Source of the DNA: Bradyrhizobium sp. MOS003
Lineage (GTDB): Bacteria > Pseudomonadota > Alphaproteobacteria > Rhizobiales > Xanthobacteraceae
DNA: 64,000 bases
Reading direction: 5' to 3'
Assembly: GCF_003020125.1 (NCBI RefSeq)
Contig: NZ_PYFW01000001.1
Location: 682,001-746,000, forward strand
How positions within the stretch are numbered: the stretch's first letter is position 1; every line of letters starts with the position of its first letter. The notes below the pieces were generated by a model. That model was not told the origin of the DNA and searched no databases. It saw only the letters and a list, made by a program, of their open reading frames with translations. Shown here piece by piece: positions 44,971 through 54,814 of this stretch. Position numbers and translations under genes: made by a program.

Positions 44971-45402
44971 ATGTCAATTGTCTGGGTAGACGATCTCGCC
45001 GGGATCGACTGGAATGAGCTGTCCGAACTCTATCGCATCGCGCCGCTGGGCAACAAGAATCCGGCGGATCTCGCGCTGGTGTTCGGCAACAGCATGTTTC
45101 GCGTCTTCGCCAATGAGGATGGTCGCATCGTGGGTGCAGGTCGCGTGCTGGCCGACGGCCGCGACTGCGCCTATCTCTGTGATGTCGCCGTGCACCCGGA
45201 CCGCCAGGGACGAGGTCTGGGCCGCGACATCATCGAGCGTCTGCTTGTGCACTGCCGCGGTCATCGCAAGATCATCCTCTACGCCGTCCCTGGCAAGGAG
45301 GGGTTTTACGAACGCCTCGGTTTCAGGCGGATGACCACGGCCATGGCGATCTTCGAGGATCAGGCCGGTGCTTATGGCCGCGGCTATCTGACTGCACCAT
45401 GA
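44971..45402 (+). CDS. GNAT-family N-acetyltransferase
   Basis: The 143-residue acetyltransferase has motif A around VAVHPDRQGRGLGRDIIERLL (pattern Q-x-x-G-x-G/A) and motif B in GKEGFYERLGFRRMTTAMAIF. The start at 44971 follows CGGAGGG; an upstream frame ATG at 44866 overlaps the SelW gene and was rejected. It transfers acetyl from acetyl-CoA to an unknown amine and is likely the last gene of the tetR operon. Confidence 0.88.
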   Translation: MSIVWVDDLAGIDWNELSELYRIAPLGNKNPADLALVFGNSMFRVFANEDGRIVGAGRVLADGRDCAYLCDVAVHPDRQGRGLGRDIIERLLVHCRGHRKIILYAVPGKEGFYERLGFRRMTTAMAIFEDQAGAYGRGYLTAP

Positions 45403-45828
45403 GGCCGAGCCGGGGGCCCGCGACCTTCCGGCGCATCGGACGACCCGTGAAGAAGGCCGGGATTGCCCCCTCTTTCAACAGGCGGACGCGGCCCATAGAT
45501 TGACGTCGACTTAAGGCGCGAAGGAACATTGGGCGGCTGAAATCATCAAACTTTCATGGCGCCTGCGCAGGATCGCCATGGAGATTCGCGTCCAGTCTGC
45601 CGCCGAAGGCGCCAAACCGTGCATCAGGAGCCCGCAACCCTGCCTAAAATATTGAATGCACGTGTTTTTGTTCGAATTGGCGAATTCCACTCCGCCCCAA
45701 AACGCGCTAGTGGAGGGGCAGGGGGCATGCGCGAAGCCGGAGCCAGCGGCGAAGGTTCGTTGAGTGCCTGTGCGTCGTCTGCATGTTCGCCGGCCACCCT
45801 GGCCGCTGAAGCGTTGTTCGAGGTCTAG
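45403..45828. other. Intergenic stretch of ~430 bases without a recognised gene
   Basis: No frame here has convincing protein features. A 33-residue frame (from ATG at 45727) stops at TAG directly before the next gene's ATG and could be a leader peptide. There is no clear terminator or known RNA fold. Confidence 0.5.
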
Positions 45829-46881
45829 ATGCTGGAAGCCATACGCAGAGCGGTGTCGTTTCTGCGCCAGAAGCAAATCCTGCATAAGCTTGGCGTTGTG
45901 ATCAGCGTCGCGGTCATCGGCATCGCTTGCTATGTGCTCTACCACATGCTGCGAGGCATCGATTTCAACGAAGTCCTCGAAGCGATCAAGAGCACCGAGC
46001 CCAGCCAGATTGCGATGGCGGCGCTGTTCGTCACTGCGGGCTATTTCACCCTGACCTTCTACGACCTGTTCGCCGTGCGCGCGATCGGCCATGCCCATGT
46101 GCCCTATCGCATCAACGCGCTCGCGGCCTTCACCAGCTATTCGATCGGCCACAATGTCGGCGCATCCGTCTTCACCGGCGGCGCGGTGCGCTATCGCATC
46201 TATTCGGCCTACGGCCTGAACGCGATCGATGTCGCCAAGATCTGCTTCCTCGCCGGCCTGACCTTCTGGCTCGGCAATGCCGCCGTGCTCGGCCTCGGCA
46301 TCGCCTACCATCCGGAGGCGGCCGCCTCGATCGATCAGCTGCCCCCCTGGCTGAACCGGACGCTGGCCCTGATGATCATCGTCGGGCTGGTCGGCTACGT
46401 GGTCTGGGTCTGGACCCAGCCGCGCGTGGTCGGCCGCGGGCCCTGGACCGTGCAGCTGCCGGGCGGTCCGCTGACGCTGCTCCAGATCGCGATCGGCATC
46501 ATCGACCTCGGTTTCTGCGCTCTCGCGATGTATGTGCTGGTCCCTGACGAGCCCAATCTCGGCTTTGTGGTGGTCGCCGTGATCTTCGTCTCGGCCACCC
46601 TGCTCGGCTTCGCCAGCCACTCGCCCGGCGGGCTCGGGGTGTTCGACGCCGCCATGCTGGTCGGCCTCTGGCAGATGGACCGCGAGGAGCTGCTCGGCGG
46701 CATGCTGCTATTCCGCGTCCTCTATTATCTCTCGCCCTTCGTCATCTCTGTAATCTTGCTGACGTTTCGCGAAGTTATCATCGGCGCACGATCGAAGCGC
46801 CTGCAGCAGGCGGCGCTCAAGCTCGACCCTGGCCCGGCGCCTAAAGCCGCTTATGTGCGAGAGCGCAGCGACAAATCTTAG
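45829..46881 (+). CDS. YbhN/UPF0104-type integral membrane protein
   Basis: The 350-residue protein has about eight hydrophobic spans and the family motif region FTSYSIGHNVGASVFTGGAVRYRIYSAYG, plus SHSPGGLGVFDAAML, both typical of the lysylphosphatidylglycerol synthase TM-region/UPF0104 group. It lacks the soluble catalytic domain of MprF, so it is only the transmembrane (flippase-like) half. It lies 29 bases before phoR on the same strand. Confidence 0.86.
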   Translation: MLEAIRRAVSFLRQKQILHKLGVVISVAVIGIACYVLYHMLRGIDFNEVLEAIKSTEPSQIAMAALFVTAGYFTLTFYDLFAVRAIGHAHVPYRINALAAFTSYSIGHNVGASVFTGGAVRYRIYSAYGLNAIDVAKICFLAGLTFWLGNAAVLGLGIAYHPEAAASIDQLPPWLNRTLALMIIVGLVGYVVWVWTQPRVVGRGPWTVQLPGGPLTLLQIAIGIIDLGFCALAMYVLVPDEPNLGFVVVAVIFVSATLLGFASHSPGGLGVFDAAMLVGLWQMDREELLGGMLLFRVLYYLSPFVISVILLTFREVIIGARSKRLQQAALKLDPGPAPKAAYVRERSDKS

Positions 46882-46910
46882 GACCGGTCCTCCAGGAGAA
46901 GTCCGTCCCG

Positions 46911-48209
46911 ATGGCGATCGACGCCCCATCTCCTCCCTCCGCGCAGCCCTGGTCCGACCGGCTGCGGCATTCGACCGTGATCCTGATCGCCGCGGCGCTG
47001 GCGCTCTCCGTCGTGGTCTCGCTCGGCGAATTGTCCGCGCTTCACGCCGCGATCGTGTTCCTCTGCGTCGCCGCTGCGGCCTTGGTCCCGTGGCGGCTGC
47101 ACGATCCCGCCGCGTCCCGCGACGAGGTCAGGCGCATCAACCCGGTCGAGAGCGCGGCGGTGGCGGCGGTCGTCGCCGGCATGCCGGATCCGGCAGTGCT
47201 GCTCGACCGCGCCGGCCGCGTCATCCACCTCAACGCCGCCGCCGCCCAGCTCGCGCCGGCGCTGCGCCGGAACGAGCTCGCCCAGTTCGCGCTGCGCTCA
47301 CCGGAGATCATCACGGCGTTGCGCGAAGCGATCGCGACCACCGAGGCCCGGCGCGCGACCTATCTCGACCACGTCCCGGTCGATCGCTGGATGGAGCTTA
47401 TGATCACGCCGGTGCCGGTGCCGACCAGCTTCGGCGGCGCCGACAAATGCATGCTGATGACCTTCCACGACCAGACGCCGCTGCGACGGGTCGGGGAGAT
47501 GCGCGCGGACTTCGTCGCCAATGCCAGCCACGAGCTGCGCACGCCGCTCGCCGCGCTGTCTGGCTTCATCGACACGCTGCAGGGCCAGGCCAAGGACGAT
47601 CCCAAGGCGCGCGAGCGCTTCCTCGGCATCATGCACAACCAGGCCACCCGCATGGCGCGCCTGATCGACGACCTCTTGTCGCTGTCGCGGGTCGAGCTGT
47701 CGGCCCATGTCCGGCCCGACACCCTGGTCGACCTGCTGCCGATCATCCGCCAGGTCGCCGACGGGCTCGAGCCGCTGGCGCGCGAGCGCCAGGTCGAGGT
47801 CGAGATCCAGTTGCCGGAGGGGCCGGTGATGATCGCGGGCGACCGCGAGGAGCTGCTCCGCTTGTTCGAGAATCTGATCGAGAACGCGCTCAAATACGGC
47901 GCCTCCGGCGGACGCGTCGTCGTGTCACTGACATCCGGCGCGGCCACTGATGGAACCCAGGAAGTCCGGATCACGGTGCGCGATTTCGGCCCCGGCATCG
48001 CGCCGGAGCACCTGCCGCGGCTGACCGAGCGGTTCTACCGGGTGGACGTCGGCGACAGCCGCTCTCAGGGCGGCACCGGGCTCGGATTATCGCTGGTGAA
48101 ACATATTCTTAACCGCCATCGCGGCCGGCTTTTGATCGAGAGCGTGCCCAAGCAGGGCGCCACCTTCACCGCCTGTTTTCCCCAGGCGAAGGGTCCGGTA
48201 GCGAGCTGA
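46911..48209 (+). CDS. phoR: Phosphate regulon sensor histidine kinase PhoR
   Basis: The 432-residue kinase has two hydrophobic helices near the N-terminus (~23-62), a PAS-like domain (~80-190), the phospho-acceptor motif ASHELRTPL (His ~212), and an ATPase domain with NLIENALKYG, DFGPGIAPEHLPRL and GGTGLGLSLVKHIL. It lies 5' of pstSCAB-phoU-phoB and pairs with PhoB to sense low phosphate through the Pst system. AGGAGA before the ATG at 46911 supports the start. Confidence 0.94.
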   Translation: MAIDAPSPPSAQPWSDRLRHSTVILIAAALALSVVVSLGELSALHAAIVFLCVAAAALVPWRLHDPAASRDEVRRINPVESAAVAAVVAGMPDPAVLLDRAGRVIHLNAAAAQLAPALRRNELAQFALRSPEIITALREAIATTEARRATYLDHVPVDRWMELMITPVPVPTSFGGADKCMLMTFHDQTPLRRVGEMRADFVANASHELRTPLAALSGFIDTLQGQAKDDPKARERFLGIMHNQATRMARLIDDLLSLSRVELSAHVRPDTLVDLLPIIRQVADGLEPLARERQVEVEIQLPEGPVMIAGDREELLRLFENLIENALKYGASGGRVVVSLTSGAATDGTQEVRITVRDFGPGIAPEHLPRLTERFYRVDVGDSRSQGGTGLGLSLVKHILNRHRGRLLIESVPKQGATFTACFPQAKGPVAS

Positions 48210-48237
48210 AACCTAAGCGATTACAATCGCCTAAGTG

Positions 48238-48265
48238 TGTCATCCGACTGTCACGAAACCTTCGT
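48238..48265 (+). promoter_or_regulatory. Pho box upstream of pstS
   Basis: TGTCAT (48238-48243) and TGTCAC (48249-48254) are direct repeats with an 11-base period, and a weaker third unit CTTCGT starts at 48260. This matches the PhoB-binding layout of CTGTCAT-type direct repeats. It sits ~90 bases before the pstS start, after phoR, so PhoB should switch on pstSCAB-phoU-phoB. Confidence 0.75.
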
Positions 48266-48353
48266 AAAAGCACAGCCGACCGCTCCTAAAGGGGCGGCGT
48301 GGGGAGCGCGATCGGGCGCTGTTGGCGCTTCGCTTCCCTGTATGGAGACCAGC

Positions 48354-49367
48354 ATGAATTTCCTCAAAACGATCGTCGCTGCCGGCATGGTTGCCGCTTC
48401 GACGACAGCGGCCTTTGCTGCCGACATCACCGGTGCCGGTGCGACCTTTCCGTTCCCGATCTATTCGAAGTGGGCTGACGCCTACAAGAAGGAGACCGGC
48501 AACGGTCTGAACTACCAATCGATCGGTTCCGGCGGCGGCATCAAGCAGATCCAGGCCAAGACCGTGACCTTCGGCGCGACCGACATGCCGCTCAAGGCCG
48601 AGCAGCTCCTGAAGGACGGCCTCGTCCAGTGGCCGATGGTGATGGGCGCCATCGTTCCCGTGGTGAACCTCGAGGGCGTGAAGCCCGGCGAGATGGTGTT
48701 CGACGGCGAGACGCTGGCCAACGTCTATCTCGGCAAGATCACCAAGTGGGACGATCCGGCCATCAAGAAGCTCAATCCGAACGTCAAGCTGCCGTCGGAT
48801 GCGATCACCGTGGTCCGCCGCTCGGACGGGTCGGGCACCACCTTCAACTTCACCAACTACCTCTCCAAGGCCAGCGCGGACTGGAAGAGCAAGGTCGGTG
48901 AGGGCACCGCGGTCGAGTGGCCGGTCGGCGTCGGCGCCAAGGGCAACGAAGGCGTGTCGGGAAACATCGGCCAGACCAAGAACTCGATCGGCTACGTCGA
49001 GTATGCCTACGCCAAGCAGAACAAGCTGACCTACACCGGTCTCGTCAACAAGGCCGGCAAGCCGGTGCAGCCGACCGTGGAAGCTTTCCAGGCGGCCGCC
49101 TCCAACGCCGACTGGGCCAAGGCGCCCGGCTACTACGTCATCCTGACCGACCAGCCCGGCGAGAAGTCCTGGCCGATCACCGCGGCGACCTTCATCCTCA
49201 TGCACAAGGACGCCACCGACAAGGCTGCCTCGCAGGAAGCCATCAAGTTCTTCCGCTGGGCCTTCACGAAGGGCGACAAGGCGGCGGAAGAGCTCGACTA
49301 CATTCCGATGCCGGACACCGTCGTCAAGCAGATCGAGAAGACCTGGGCTGCCGATATCAAGAGCTAA
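48354..49367 (+). CDS. pstS: Phosphate ABC transporter substrate-binding protein PstS
   Basis: The periplasmic phosphate receptor is 337 residues, with a signal peptide ([22 protein letters not shown]) and the phosphate-site motifs [34 protein letters not shown] and [20 protein letters not shown] precedes the ATG at 48354. It is the first gene after the Pho box. The 129-base gap to pstC may hold a processing site that raises pstS levels. Confidence 0.95.
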   Translation: MNFLKTIVAAGMVAASTTAAFAADITGAGATFPFPIYSKWADAYKKETGNGLNYQSIGSGGGIKQIQAKTVTFGATDMPLKAEQLLKDGLVQWPMVMGAIVPVVNLEGVKPGEMVFDGETLANVYLGKITKWDDPAIKKLNPNVKLPSDAITVVRRSDGSGTTFNFTNYLSKASADWKSKVGEGTAVEWPVGVGAKGNEGVSGNIGQTKNSIGYVEYAYAKQNKLTYTGLVNKAGKPVQPTVEAFQAAASNADWAKAPGYYVILTDQPGEKSWPITAATFILMHKDATDKAASQEAIKFFRWAFTKGDKAAEELDYIPMPDTVVKQIEKTWAADIKS

Positions 49368-49496
49368 GAGCTCCTGTCCCGGACATCACTCCGGGAGTTC
49401 GAAAAACCTCCGCTCCGGATCGGCCTCGCGCCGCGTCCGGAGCGCAAGACCACAACAACCGGCAACAAGCGCATATAACGGGTACAGGGGATCGGC

Positions 49497-50495
49497 GTGG
49501 CAGAAATGGCCGTTCAGAGCGATATCATCGACGACGCCGGACCGTATGATCGCGCCAAGGCCTTGGGCGCGTTCAAGCTCGGCGACGTCACCTTCTACTG
49601 GATCACGCGGCTGTCCGCGATCTCGGTGCTGCTGATCCTCGGCGGCATCATCATCTCGCTGATCGTCGGCGCGTACCCGGCGATGAGGGAATTCGGCTTC
49701 TCCTTCCTGTGGACGCAGCGCTGGGCGCCGTCGGCCGATCCGCCGGTGCTCGGCGCGCTCGGGCCGATGTACGGCACGCTCGTCACCTCCTTCATCGCGA
49801 TGCTGATCGCCATTCCGGTCGGTCTCGGCATTGCGATCTTCCTCACCGAGCTCTGCCCGCAATGGCTGCGCCGCCCGATCGGCATGGCGATCGAGCTGCT
49901 CGCCGGCATTCCCTCGATCATCTACGGCATGTGGGGCTTCTTCGTGCTGGGCCCGTTCCTGGCCAACAGCTTCCAGCCCTTCATGATCAAAATCTTCGAC
50001 GGTGTCCCGGTGCTGGGCGCCATCTTCGCGGGTCCGCCGTCCTATCTCAGCACGTTCAACGCCGCGCTGATCCTCGCCATCATGGTGCTGCCCTTCATCA
50101 CCTCGATCTCGGTCGACGTGTTCAAGACGGTGCCGCCGGTGCTGAAGGAGGCCGCCTACGGCGTCGGCTGCACCACCTGGGAGGTCGTCCGCAGCGTGGT
50201 GATCCCCTACACCCGCGTCGGCATCATCGGCGGCGTCATGCTGGCGCTGGGCCGCGCGCTCGGCGAGACCATGGCGGTGACCTTCATCATCGGCAACTCG
50301 TTCCGCATCTCCTCATCGATCTTCGCGCCGGGCACCACGATCTCGGCGGCGATCGCATCCGAGTTCGCCGAGAGCGACGGCCTGCACCAGTCCGGCCTGA
50401 TCCTGCTCGGCCTCCTGCTGTTCGTGCTGACGTTCTTCGTGCTGGCCGCCGCGCGGCTGATGCTGATGCGGCTCGACAGGAAGGCGGGAAAGTAA
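49497..50495 (+). CDS. pstC: Phosphate ABC transporter permease PstC
   Basis: The 332-residue inner-membrane permease has about six to seven hydrophobic spans, the [17 protein letters not shown] motif and the [44 protein letters not shown] coupling loop. The GTG at 49497 was chosen because AGGGG lies eight bases upstream; an ATG at 49506 is an alternative. It forms the channel with PstA. Confidence 0.93.
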   Translation: MAEMAVQSDIIDDAGPYDRAKALGAFKLGDVTFYWITRLSAISVLLILGGIIISLIVGAYPAMREFGFSFLWTQRWAPSADPPVLGALGPMYGTLVTSFIAMLIAIPVGLGIAIFLTELCPQWLRRPIGMAIELLAGIPSIIYGMWGFFVLGPFLANSFQPFMIKIFDGVPVLGAIFAGPPSYLSTFNAALILAIMVLPFITSISVDVFKTVPPVLKEAAYGVGCTTWEVVRSVVIPYTRVGIIGGVMLALGRALGETMAVTFIIGNSFRISSSIFAPGTTISAAIASEFAESDGLHQSGLILLGLLLFVLTFFVLAAARLMLMRLDRKAGK

Positions 50496-50499
50496 GGTT

Positions 50500-51351
50500 A
50501 TGGCCCTCAATCCGATCTATTCGCGTCGTCGCCGCACGGACATCATCATCCGCGGGCTCTGCTTCGCCGCGGCTGTCTTCGGCGTCACCTGGCTCGCGCT
50601 GATCCTGATCACGCTGTTCTTCAACGGCCTTGCCGGCCTCAATCTCGAGCTCTTCGTCGCAGATACGCCGCCTCCGGGTTCGACCGAAGGCGGCCTGCGC
50701 AACGCGATCGTCGGCTCGATCATCATGACGGTGATCGGCGTCGGCATCGGCGCGCCGCTCGGCCTGTTCGCCGGCACCTACCTTGCCGAATACGGCCGCA
50801 ACGACCGCCTGACCTCGGTGATCCGCTTCATCAACGACATCCTGCTCTCGGCGCCCTCGATCATCATCGGCCTGTTCATCTACGGCGCGGTGGTGGTGCC
50901 GATGCGTGGCTTCTCCGCGCTCGCGGGCGGCCTGGCGCTCGCCGTCATCGTGATCCCGGTCGTGCTGCGCACCACCGAGGACATGCTGCTGCTGGTGCCG
51001 AATCCGCTGCGTGAGGCGGCCTCGGCGCTGGGCCTGCCGCGCTCGCTGGTGATCAAGCGTATCGCATATCGTGCGGCTAGGTCCGGCCTCATCACCGGCG
51101 TGCTGCTCGCCACCGCCCGTGTCGCGGGCGAGACCGCGCCGCTGCTCTTCACCGCGCTGTCGAACCAGTTCTTCAGCCTCGGCCTGAACAAGACGATGGC
51201 CAACCTGCCTGTCACCATCAACAATTTCGTGCAGAGCCCCTACGCCTACTGGAAGCAGTTGGCGTGGAGCGGCGCCCTGCTCATCACCCTGACCGTGCTT
51301 GCCCTGAACATTGGCGCGCGCATCCTTGGCGCCGAGAGGACCGCAAAATGA
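50500..51351 (+). CDS. pstA: Phosphate ABC transporter permease PstA
   Basis: The 283-residue permease has the motifs [12 protein letters not shown] and [50 protein letters not shown]. It starts four bases after pstC. Its stop overlaps the pstB ATG. The product completes the inner-membrane pore. Confidence 0.94.
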   Translation: MALNPIYSRRRRTDIIIRGLCFAAAVFGVTWLALILITLFFNGLAGLNLELFVADTPPPGSTEGGLRNAIVGSIIMTVIGVGIGAPLGLFAGTYLAEYGRNDRLTSVIRFINDILLSAPSIIIGLFIYGAVVVPMRGFSALAGGLALAVIVIPVVLRTTEDMLLLVPNPLREAASALGLPRSLVIKRIAYRAARSGLITGVLLATARVAGETAPLLFTALSNQFFSLGLNKTMANLPVTINNFVQSPYAYWKQLAWSGALLITLTVLALNIGARILGAERTAK

Positions 51352-52169
51352 GTGATCTTTCCGTATCGATGAGCGCGTCCGGGGGCCTTCCGCAGGCGCC
51401 GGTGCTGCCCGAGGCGCCCGCCAAGGTGACGGTGCGCAACCTCAACTTCTATTACGGCGAGCACCACGCGCTGAAGAACATCAACCTGACGCTCGGCGCC
51501 AACCGCGTCACGGCGTTCATCGGCCCGTCGGGCTGCGGCAAGTCGACCCTGCTGCGCATCTTCAACCGGATGTACGACCTCTATCCGGGCCAGCGCGCCA
51601 CCGGCCAGCTGATGCTCGACCAAACCAACATCCTCGACCCCAAGCTCGACCTCAATCTGCTGCGCGCCCGGGTCGGCATGGTGTTCCAGAAGCCGACGCC
51701 GTTCCCGATGACGATCTACGAGAACATCGCTTTCGGCATCCGCCTCTACGAGAAGATCTCGAAGTCCGAGATGGACGACCGCGTCGAGAAGGCGCTGCGC
51801 GGCGGCGCCCTCTGGAACGAGGTCAAGGACAAGCTCAATGCTTCCGGCCTGTCGCTCTCCGGCGGCCAGCAGCAGCGCCTCTGCATCGCCCGCACCGTCG
51901 CGGTACGCCCCGAAGTCATCCTGTTCGACGAACCCTGCTCGGCGCTCGACCCGATCTCGACCGCCAAGGTCGAGGAGCTGATCCAGGAACTGTCCGAGAA
52001 CTACACGATCGCGATCGTCACCCACAACATGCAGCAGGCCGCGCGCGTCTCCGACAAGACCGCCTTCATGTATCTCGGCGAGCTGATCGAGTTCGACGAC
52101 ACCAGCAAGATCTTCACGTCGCCGACCGACCGGCGCACGCAGGATTACATCACCGGCCGGTTCGGCTGA
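51348..52169 (+). CDS. pstB: Phosphate ABC transporter ATP-binding protein PstB
   Basis: This 273-residue ATPase has Walker [10 protein letters not shown], signature [17 protein letters not shown], and Walker [15 protein letters not shown]. The [23 protein letters not shown] opening and the [22 protein letters not shown] stretch are PstB-specific. The ATG at 51348 overlaps the pstA stop; the open frame upstream of it is shadow. Confidence 0.95.
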   Translation: MSDLSVSMSASGGLPQAPVLPEAPAKVTVRNLNFYYGEHHALKNINLTLGANRVTAFIGPSGCGKSTLLRIFNRMYDLYPGQRATGQLMLDQTNILDPKLDLNLLRARVGMVFQKPTPFPMTIYENIAFGIRLYEKISKSEMDDRVEKALRGGALWNEVKDKLNASGLSLSGGQQQRLCIARTVAVRPEVILFDEPCSALDPISTAKVEELIQELSENYTIAIVTHNMQQAARVSDKTAFMYLGELIEFDDTSKIFTSPTDRRTQDYITGRFG

Positions 52170-52180
52170 GGAGACGCGAC

Positions 52181-52897
52181 ATGGGTACCGAACATACCGC
52201 AAAGGCCTTCGACACCGACCTCCAGGAACTCACCCGCCTGGTCGCCGAGATGGGCGGCATCGCCGAGCGCATGATCGTCGATTCCGTCGACGCGCTGATC
52301 CGCCGCGACGTGCCGCTCGGCCAGCGCGTCGTCACCATCGACGCCGATCTCGACGCGCTGCAAAAGCGCATCGAGGAACGCGCGGTGCTCACCATCGCCC
52401 GCCGCCAGCCGATGGCGGTGGATCTGCGCGAGATCGTCGGCGCGATGCGCGTCGCGACCGACCTCGAGCGCATCGGCGACCTCGCCAAGAACATGGGCAA
52501 GCGCGTCGCCGCGCTCGAGACCGACTTCCATCCGCTCAAACTGTTCCGCGGCCTCGAGCACATGACCGACCTCGTGCAGCAGCAGGTCAAGTCCGTGCTG
52601 GACGCCTATGCCGCGCACGATCTGCCGGCAGCGATGGCGGTATGGAAGGGCGACGAGGAGGTCGACGCGATCTGCACCTCGTTGTTCCGCGAGCTCCTCA
52701 CCTACATGATGGAGGATCCGCGCAACATCTCGTTCTGCATCCATTTGATGTTCTGCGCCAAGAACATCGAGCGGATCGGCGACCACGCTACCAACATCGC
52801 CGAGACCGTGTTCTACATGATCGAGGGCCAGGCGATCACCGACAAGCGGCCGAAGGGCGATATGACCACCTTCGCCACGACGATCCCGAATAGCTGA
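52181..52897 (+). CDS. phoU: Phosphate signalling modulator PhoU
   Basis: The 238-residue helical protein has two copies of the three-helix PhoU repeat with the metal-binding E-R-I-G-D motifs (DLERIGDLAKNMGKR and NIERIGDHATNIAETV). It links Pst transporter status to PhoR and dampens the Pho response when phosphate is plentiful. It lies 11 bases after pstB. Confidence 0.95.
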   Translation: MGTEHTAKAFDTDLQELTRLVAEMGGIAERMIVDSVDALIRRDVPLGQRVVTIDADLDALQKRIEERAVLTIARRQPMAVDLREIVGAMRVATDLERIGDLAKNMGKRVAALETDFHPLKLFRGLEHMTDLVQQQVKSVLDAYAAHDLPAAMAVWKGDEEVDAICTSLFRELLTYMMEDPRNISFCIHLMFCAKNIERIGDHATNIAETVFYMIEGQAITDKRPKGDMTTFATTIPNS

Positions 52898-52919
52898 AGA
52901 CCTAAGGAGCGACGACACC

Positions 52920-53627
52920 ATGGGCGCACGCATTATGGTGGTTGAAGACGAGGAAGCCCTCACCGAGCTGCTTCGCTACAACCTCGAAGGCGACGGCTAT
53001 GACGTCGAGACGGTCATGCGCGGCGACGACGCCGACACCCGCCTCAAGGAGCACATCCCCGATTTGATCGTGCTCGACTGGATGCTGCCGGGCCTGTCGG
53101 GCATCGAGCTGTGCAGGCGCCTGCGCACCCGGCCCGACACCAAGCAGCTGCCGATCATCATGCTCACCGCGCGCGGCGAGGAGAGCGAGCGGGTGCGGGG
53201 GCTCGCGACCGGCGCCGACGATTACATCGTCAAGCCGTTCTCGGTGCCGGAGCTGCTGGCACGCGTGAAGGGCTTGCTGCGGCGCGCCAGCCCCGAGCGG
53301 CTCGCCACCGTGCTGGCCTATGGCGACATCGAGCTCGACCGCGACAAGCGCCGCGTGGCGCGCTCGGGCCGGCCGATCGATCTCGGCCCGACCGAATATC
53401 GCCTGCTGGAGTTCTTCCTGGAGCATCCCGGCCGCGTATTCTCGCGCGAGCAGCTGCTCGACAGCGTCTGGGGGCGCGACATCTACATCGACGAGCGCAC
53501 CGTCGACGTCCATATCGGCCGCCTGCGCAAGTTGCTCAATCTCGGCCGCGAGCAGGACCCGATCCGCACCGTCCGCGGCGCCGGCTACGCGCTGGACGAT
53601 CGCTTCGCGAAGGCGGAGCAGGCGTAG
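52920..53627 (+). CDS. phoB: Phosphate regulon response regulator PhoB
   Basis: This 235-residue OmpR-type regulator has a receiver domain (acidic pocket EDEEA, phospho-acceptor Asp in LIVLDWMLPGLSG, Lys in VKPFSVPELL) and a C-terminal winged helix (RLLEFFLEHPGRVFSREQLLDSVWGRDIYIDERTVDVHIGRLRK). It activates promoters with Pho boxes such as the one at 48238. AAGGAG precedes the ATG at 52920. Confidence 0.95.
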   Translation: MGARIMVVEDEEALTELLRYNLEGDGYDVETVMRGDDADTRLKEHIPDLIVLDWMLPGLSGIELCRRLRTRPDTKQLPIIMLTARGEESERVRGLATGADDYIVKPFSVPELLARVKGLLRRASPERLATVLAYGDIELDRDKRRVARSGRPIDLGPTEYRLLEFFLEHPGRVFSREQLLDSVWGRDIYIDERTVDVHIGRLRKLLNLGREQDPIRTVRGAGYALDDRFAKAEQA

Positions 53628-53655
53628 GGGGTGGGAAGCTCTGGCGACACACACA

Positions 53656-53786
53656 GTGTCGTCCGGAGCGTAGCGCCGATCCGGGACCCACTCGCAGAAG
53701 GTGGTTTGGCGAAGACTCGGAGTGACCATCTCGAGCGGCAATTTCGCCCCGAGGTCATAGGTCCCTGCATTCGCAGGGACGACACC
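53656..53786. repeat. Intergenic palindromic repeat, family F (copy 1)
   Basis: The arms gtgtcgtccggagcg at the left and cgcagggacgacacc at the right are partly inverted. The core tttggcgaagactcggagtg is nearly the same as tttggcgatgactcggagtt in the copy at 56997-57153. It sits between the convergent phoB and gcrA genes. Confidence 0.65.
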
Positions 53787-53846
53787 GAGTTGGTTGAGGC
53801 GCCGTCCTATGACGGCGCCATCCTTGCGGTCAATTAATCGGCTGAC

Positions 53847-54359
53847 TTACCGCGGCCCCGGCTTCGCCGGTGCGCGCCGGCGGTCCGCCGCAGGCTGATA
53901 CGCCACGCGCGAGTGCTGGGCGCAGTAGGGCAGGCCGGACAGCGCCTTGCCGCCGCAGAAGAAGAAGTCCGGGCTGGAGGGATCGCCGACCGGCCAGTGG
54001 CAGGTCGCCTCGTTCAGTTCGAGCAGCGACAGCCGCTGGCTCATCGGCACGACGTTGTCGTAGGTGACCGGTTCGGCCTCCACCTCGACCTCGAAGGCCT
54101 GGGCCAGCGCGGTGTTGCCGCGCGCGATCGGGCGGGTCACCCGCATCATGTGCTGTGCGGGGCGCGCCTTGCGCGGCCGGGGCGCGGCCGATGACGGGCT
54201 CTTGGCGCGGCCGGACAGACCGAGCCTGTGCACTTTGCCGATCACGGCATTGCGGGTCACATTGCCGAGCTCAGCTGCGATCTGGCTGGCCGAAAGCCCG
54301 GCCTCCCAGAGCTTCTTCAGCTGCTCGACGCGATCATCGGACCAGGTCAAAACCGTCAT
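53847..54359 (-). CDS. gcrA: Cell-cycle transcriptional regulator GcrA
   Basis: The 170-residue protein has the GcrA N-terminal DNA-binding helix-turn-helix (TWSDDRVEQLKKLWEAGLSASQIAAELGNVTRNAVIGKVHRLGL), a variable basic linker (~50-100) and a C-terminal sigma-interacting part with CHWPVGDPSSPDFFFCGGKALSGLPYCAQHSRVAYQP, where the Cys/His pattern is conserved. GcrA works with sigma-70 at promoters carrying CcrM-methylated GANTC sites. Several such sites lie just upstream. Confidence 0.94.
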   Translation of the reverse strand: MTVLTWSDDRVEQLKKLWEAGLSASQIAAELGNVTRNAVIGKVHRLGLSGRAKSPSSAAPRPRKARPAQHMMRVTRPIARGNTALAQAFEVEVEAEPVTYDNVVPMSQRLSLLELNEATCHWPVGDPSSPDFFFCGGKALSGLPYCAQHSRVAYQPAADRRRAPAKPGPR

Positions 54360-54439
54360 TGCACCCTTTCCCTCGCTGCGCGGCTGCCGTGCTGGCGCCC
54401 ATGCGGCGATTGCTAAGCTTCGAAAAACCCGTGCTGCCA

Positions 54440-54652
54440 GAATCCCTTAAGGCTCGCCGGGCGCGTAACTGACGCCCGAACGTTTACGCCGGTACATGAG
54501 GGCACTTGAGATCAGAACCGCTGCACGAGATGTCGTATCTGACAATTCAAACGCTACAATATGGCGTGACTCCCGCGCAAGAGTCCGCCGACTCGCTTCC
54601 ACATGTTCCGTGGTGAAAACCCGCAAAATCGGCACCGCAAGACTACGGATTC
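54440..54652. promoter_or_regulatory. Cluster of five GANTC (CcrM methylation) sites between gcrA and argD
   Basis: GAATC at 54440, GACTC at 54568, GAGTC at 54581, GACTC at 54590 and GATTC at 54648 occur within 213 bases, three of them within 27 bases. GANTC is the methylation target of CcrM, and GcrA acts at methylated sites in promoters. A TACAAT at 54555-54560 lies just before the tight group. Confidence 0.55.
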
Positions 54653-54679
54653 AGCGTTTCCCGAGGCTTTCCGGCGGCA

Positions 54680-54707
54680 TTGACACCCGTCTTGCCAGGC
54701 ATAAGAT
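54680..54707 (+). promoter_or_regulatory. Sigma-70-like promoter before argD
   Basis: TTGACA (54680-54685) and TAAGAT (54702-54707) are separated by 16 bases and point toward argD. The predicted transcript start, around 54714, falls at the base of the hairpin at 54715. Confidence 0.55.
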
Positions 54708-54714
54708 GGTCCCG

Positions 54715-54748
54715 CGTGCCGCCCTTAAAAGGCGGCACGTTTCGTTTT
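54715..54748 (+). terminator. Rho-independent terminator-like hairpin upstream of argD
   Basis: cgtgccgcc (54715-54723) pairs with ggcggcacg (54731-54739) around cttaaaa. TTTCGTTTT follows on the plus strand. It either ends a transcript coming from the gcrA-argD gap, or forms the very 5' end of the argD mRNA as an attenuator or stabiliser. Confidence 0.7.
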
Positions 54749-54814
54749 CCGGGCCGGTGGATGGTGCGTTGCGCAATGCACGCGTGCCACCGTCCGCAAC
54801 ATTCAAGTGACATC

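Noticed and set aside
45556..45828. 90-codon frame before the YbhN-like gene
   Set aside because: No family features and no ribosome site at its start; at most the last 33 codons could be a leader.
54496..54810. 104-codon frame before argD
   Set aside because: It runs through a promoter and a terminator hairpin, has low-complexity Arg/Ser composition and no ribosome site.
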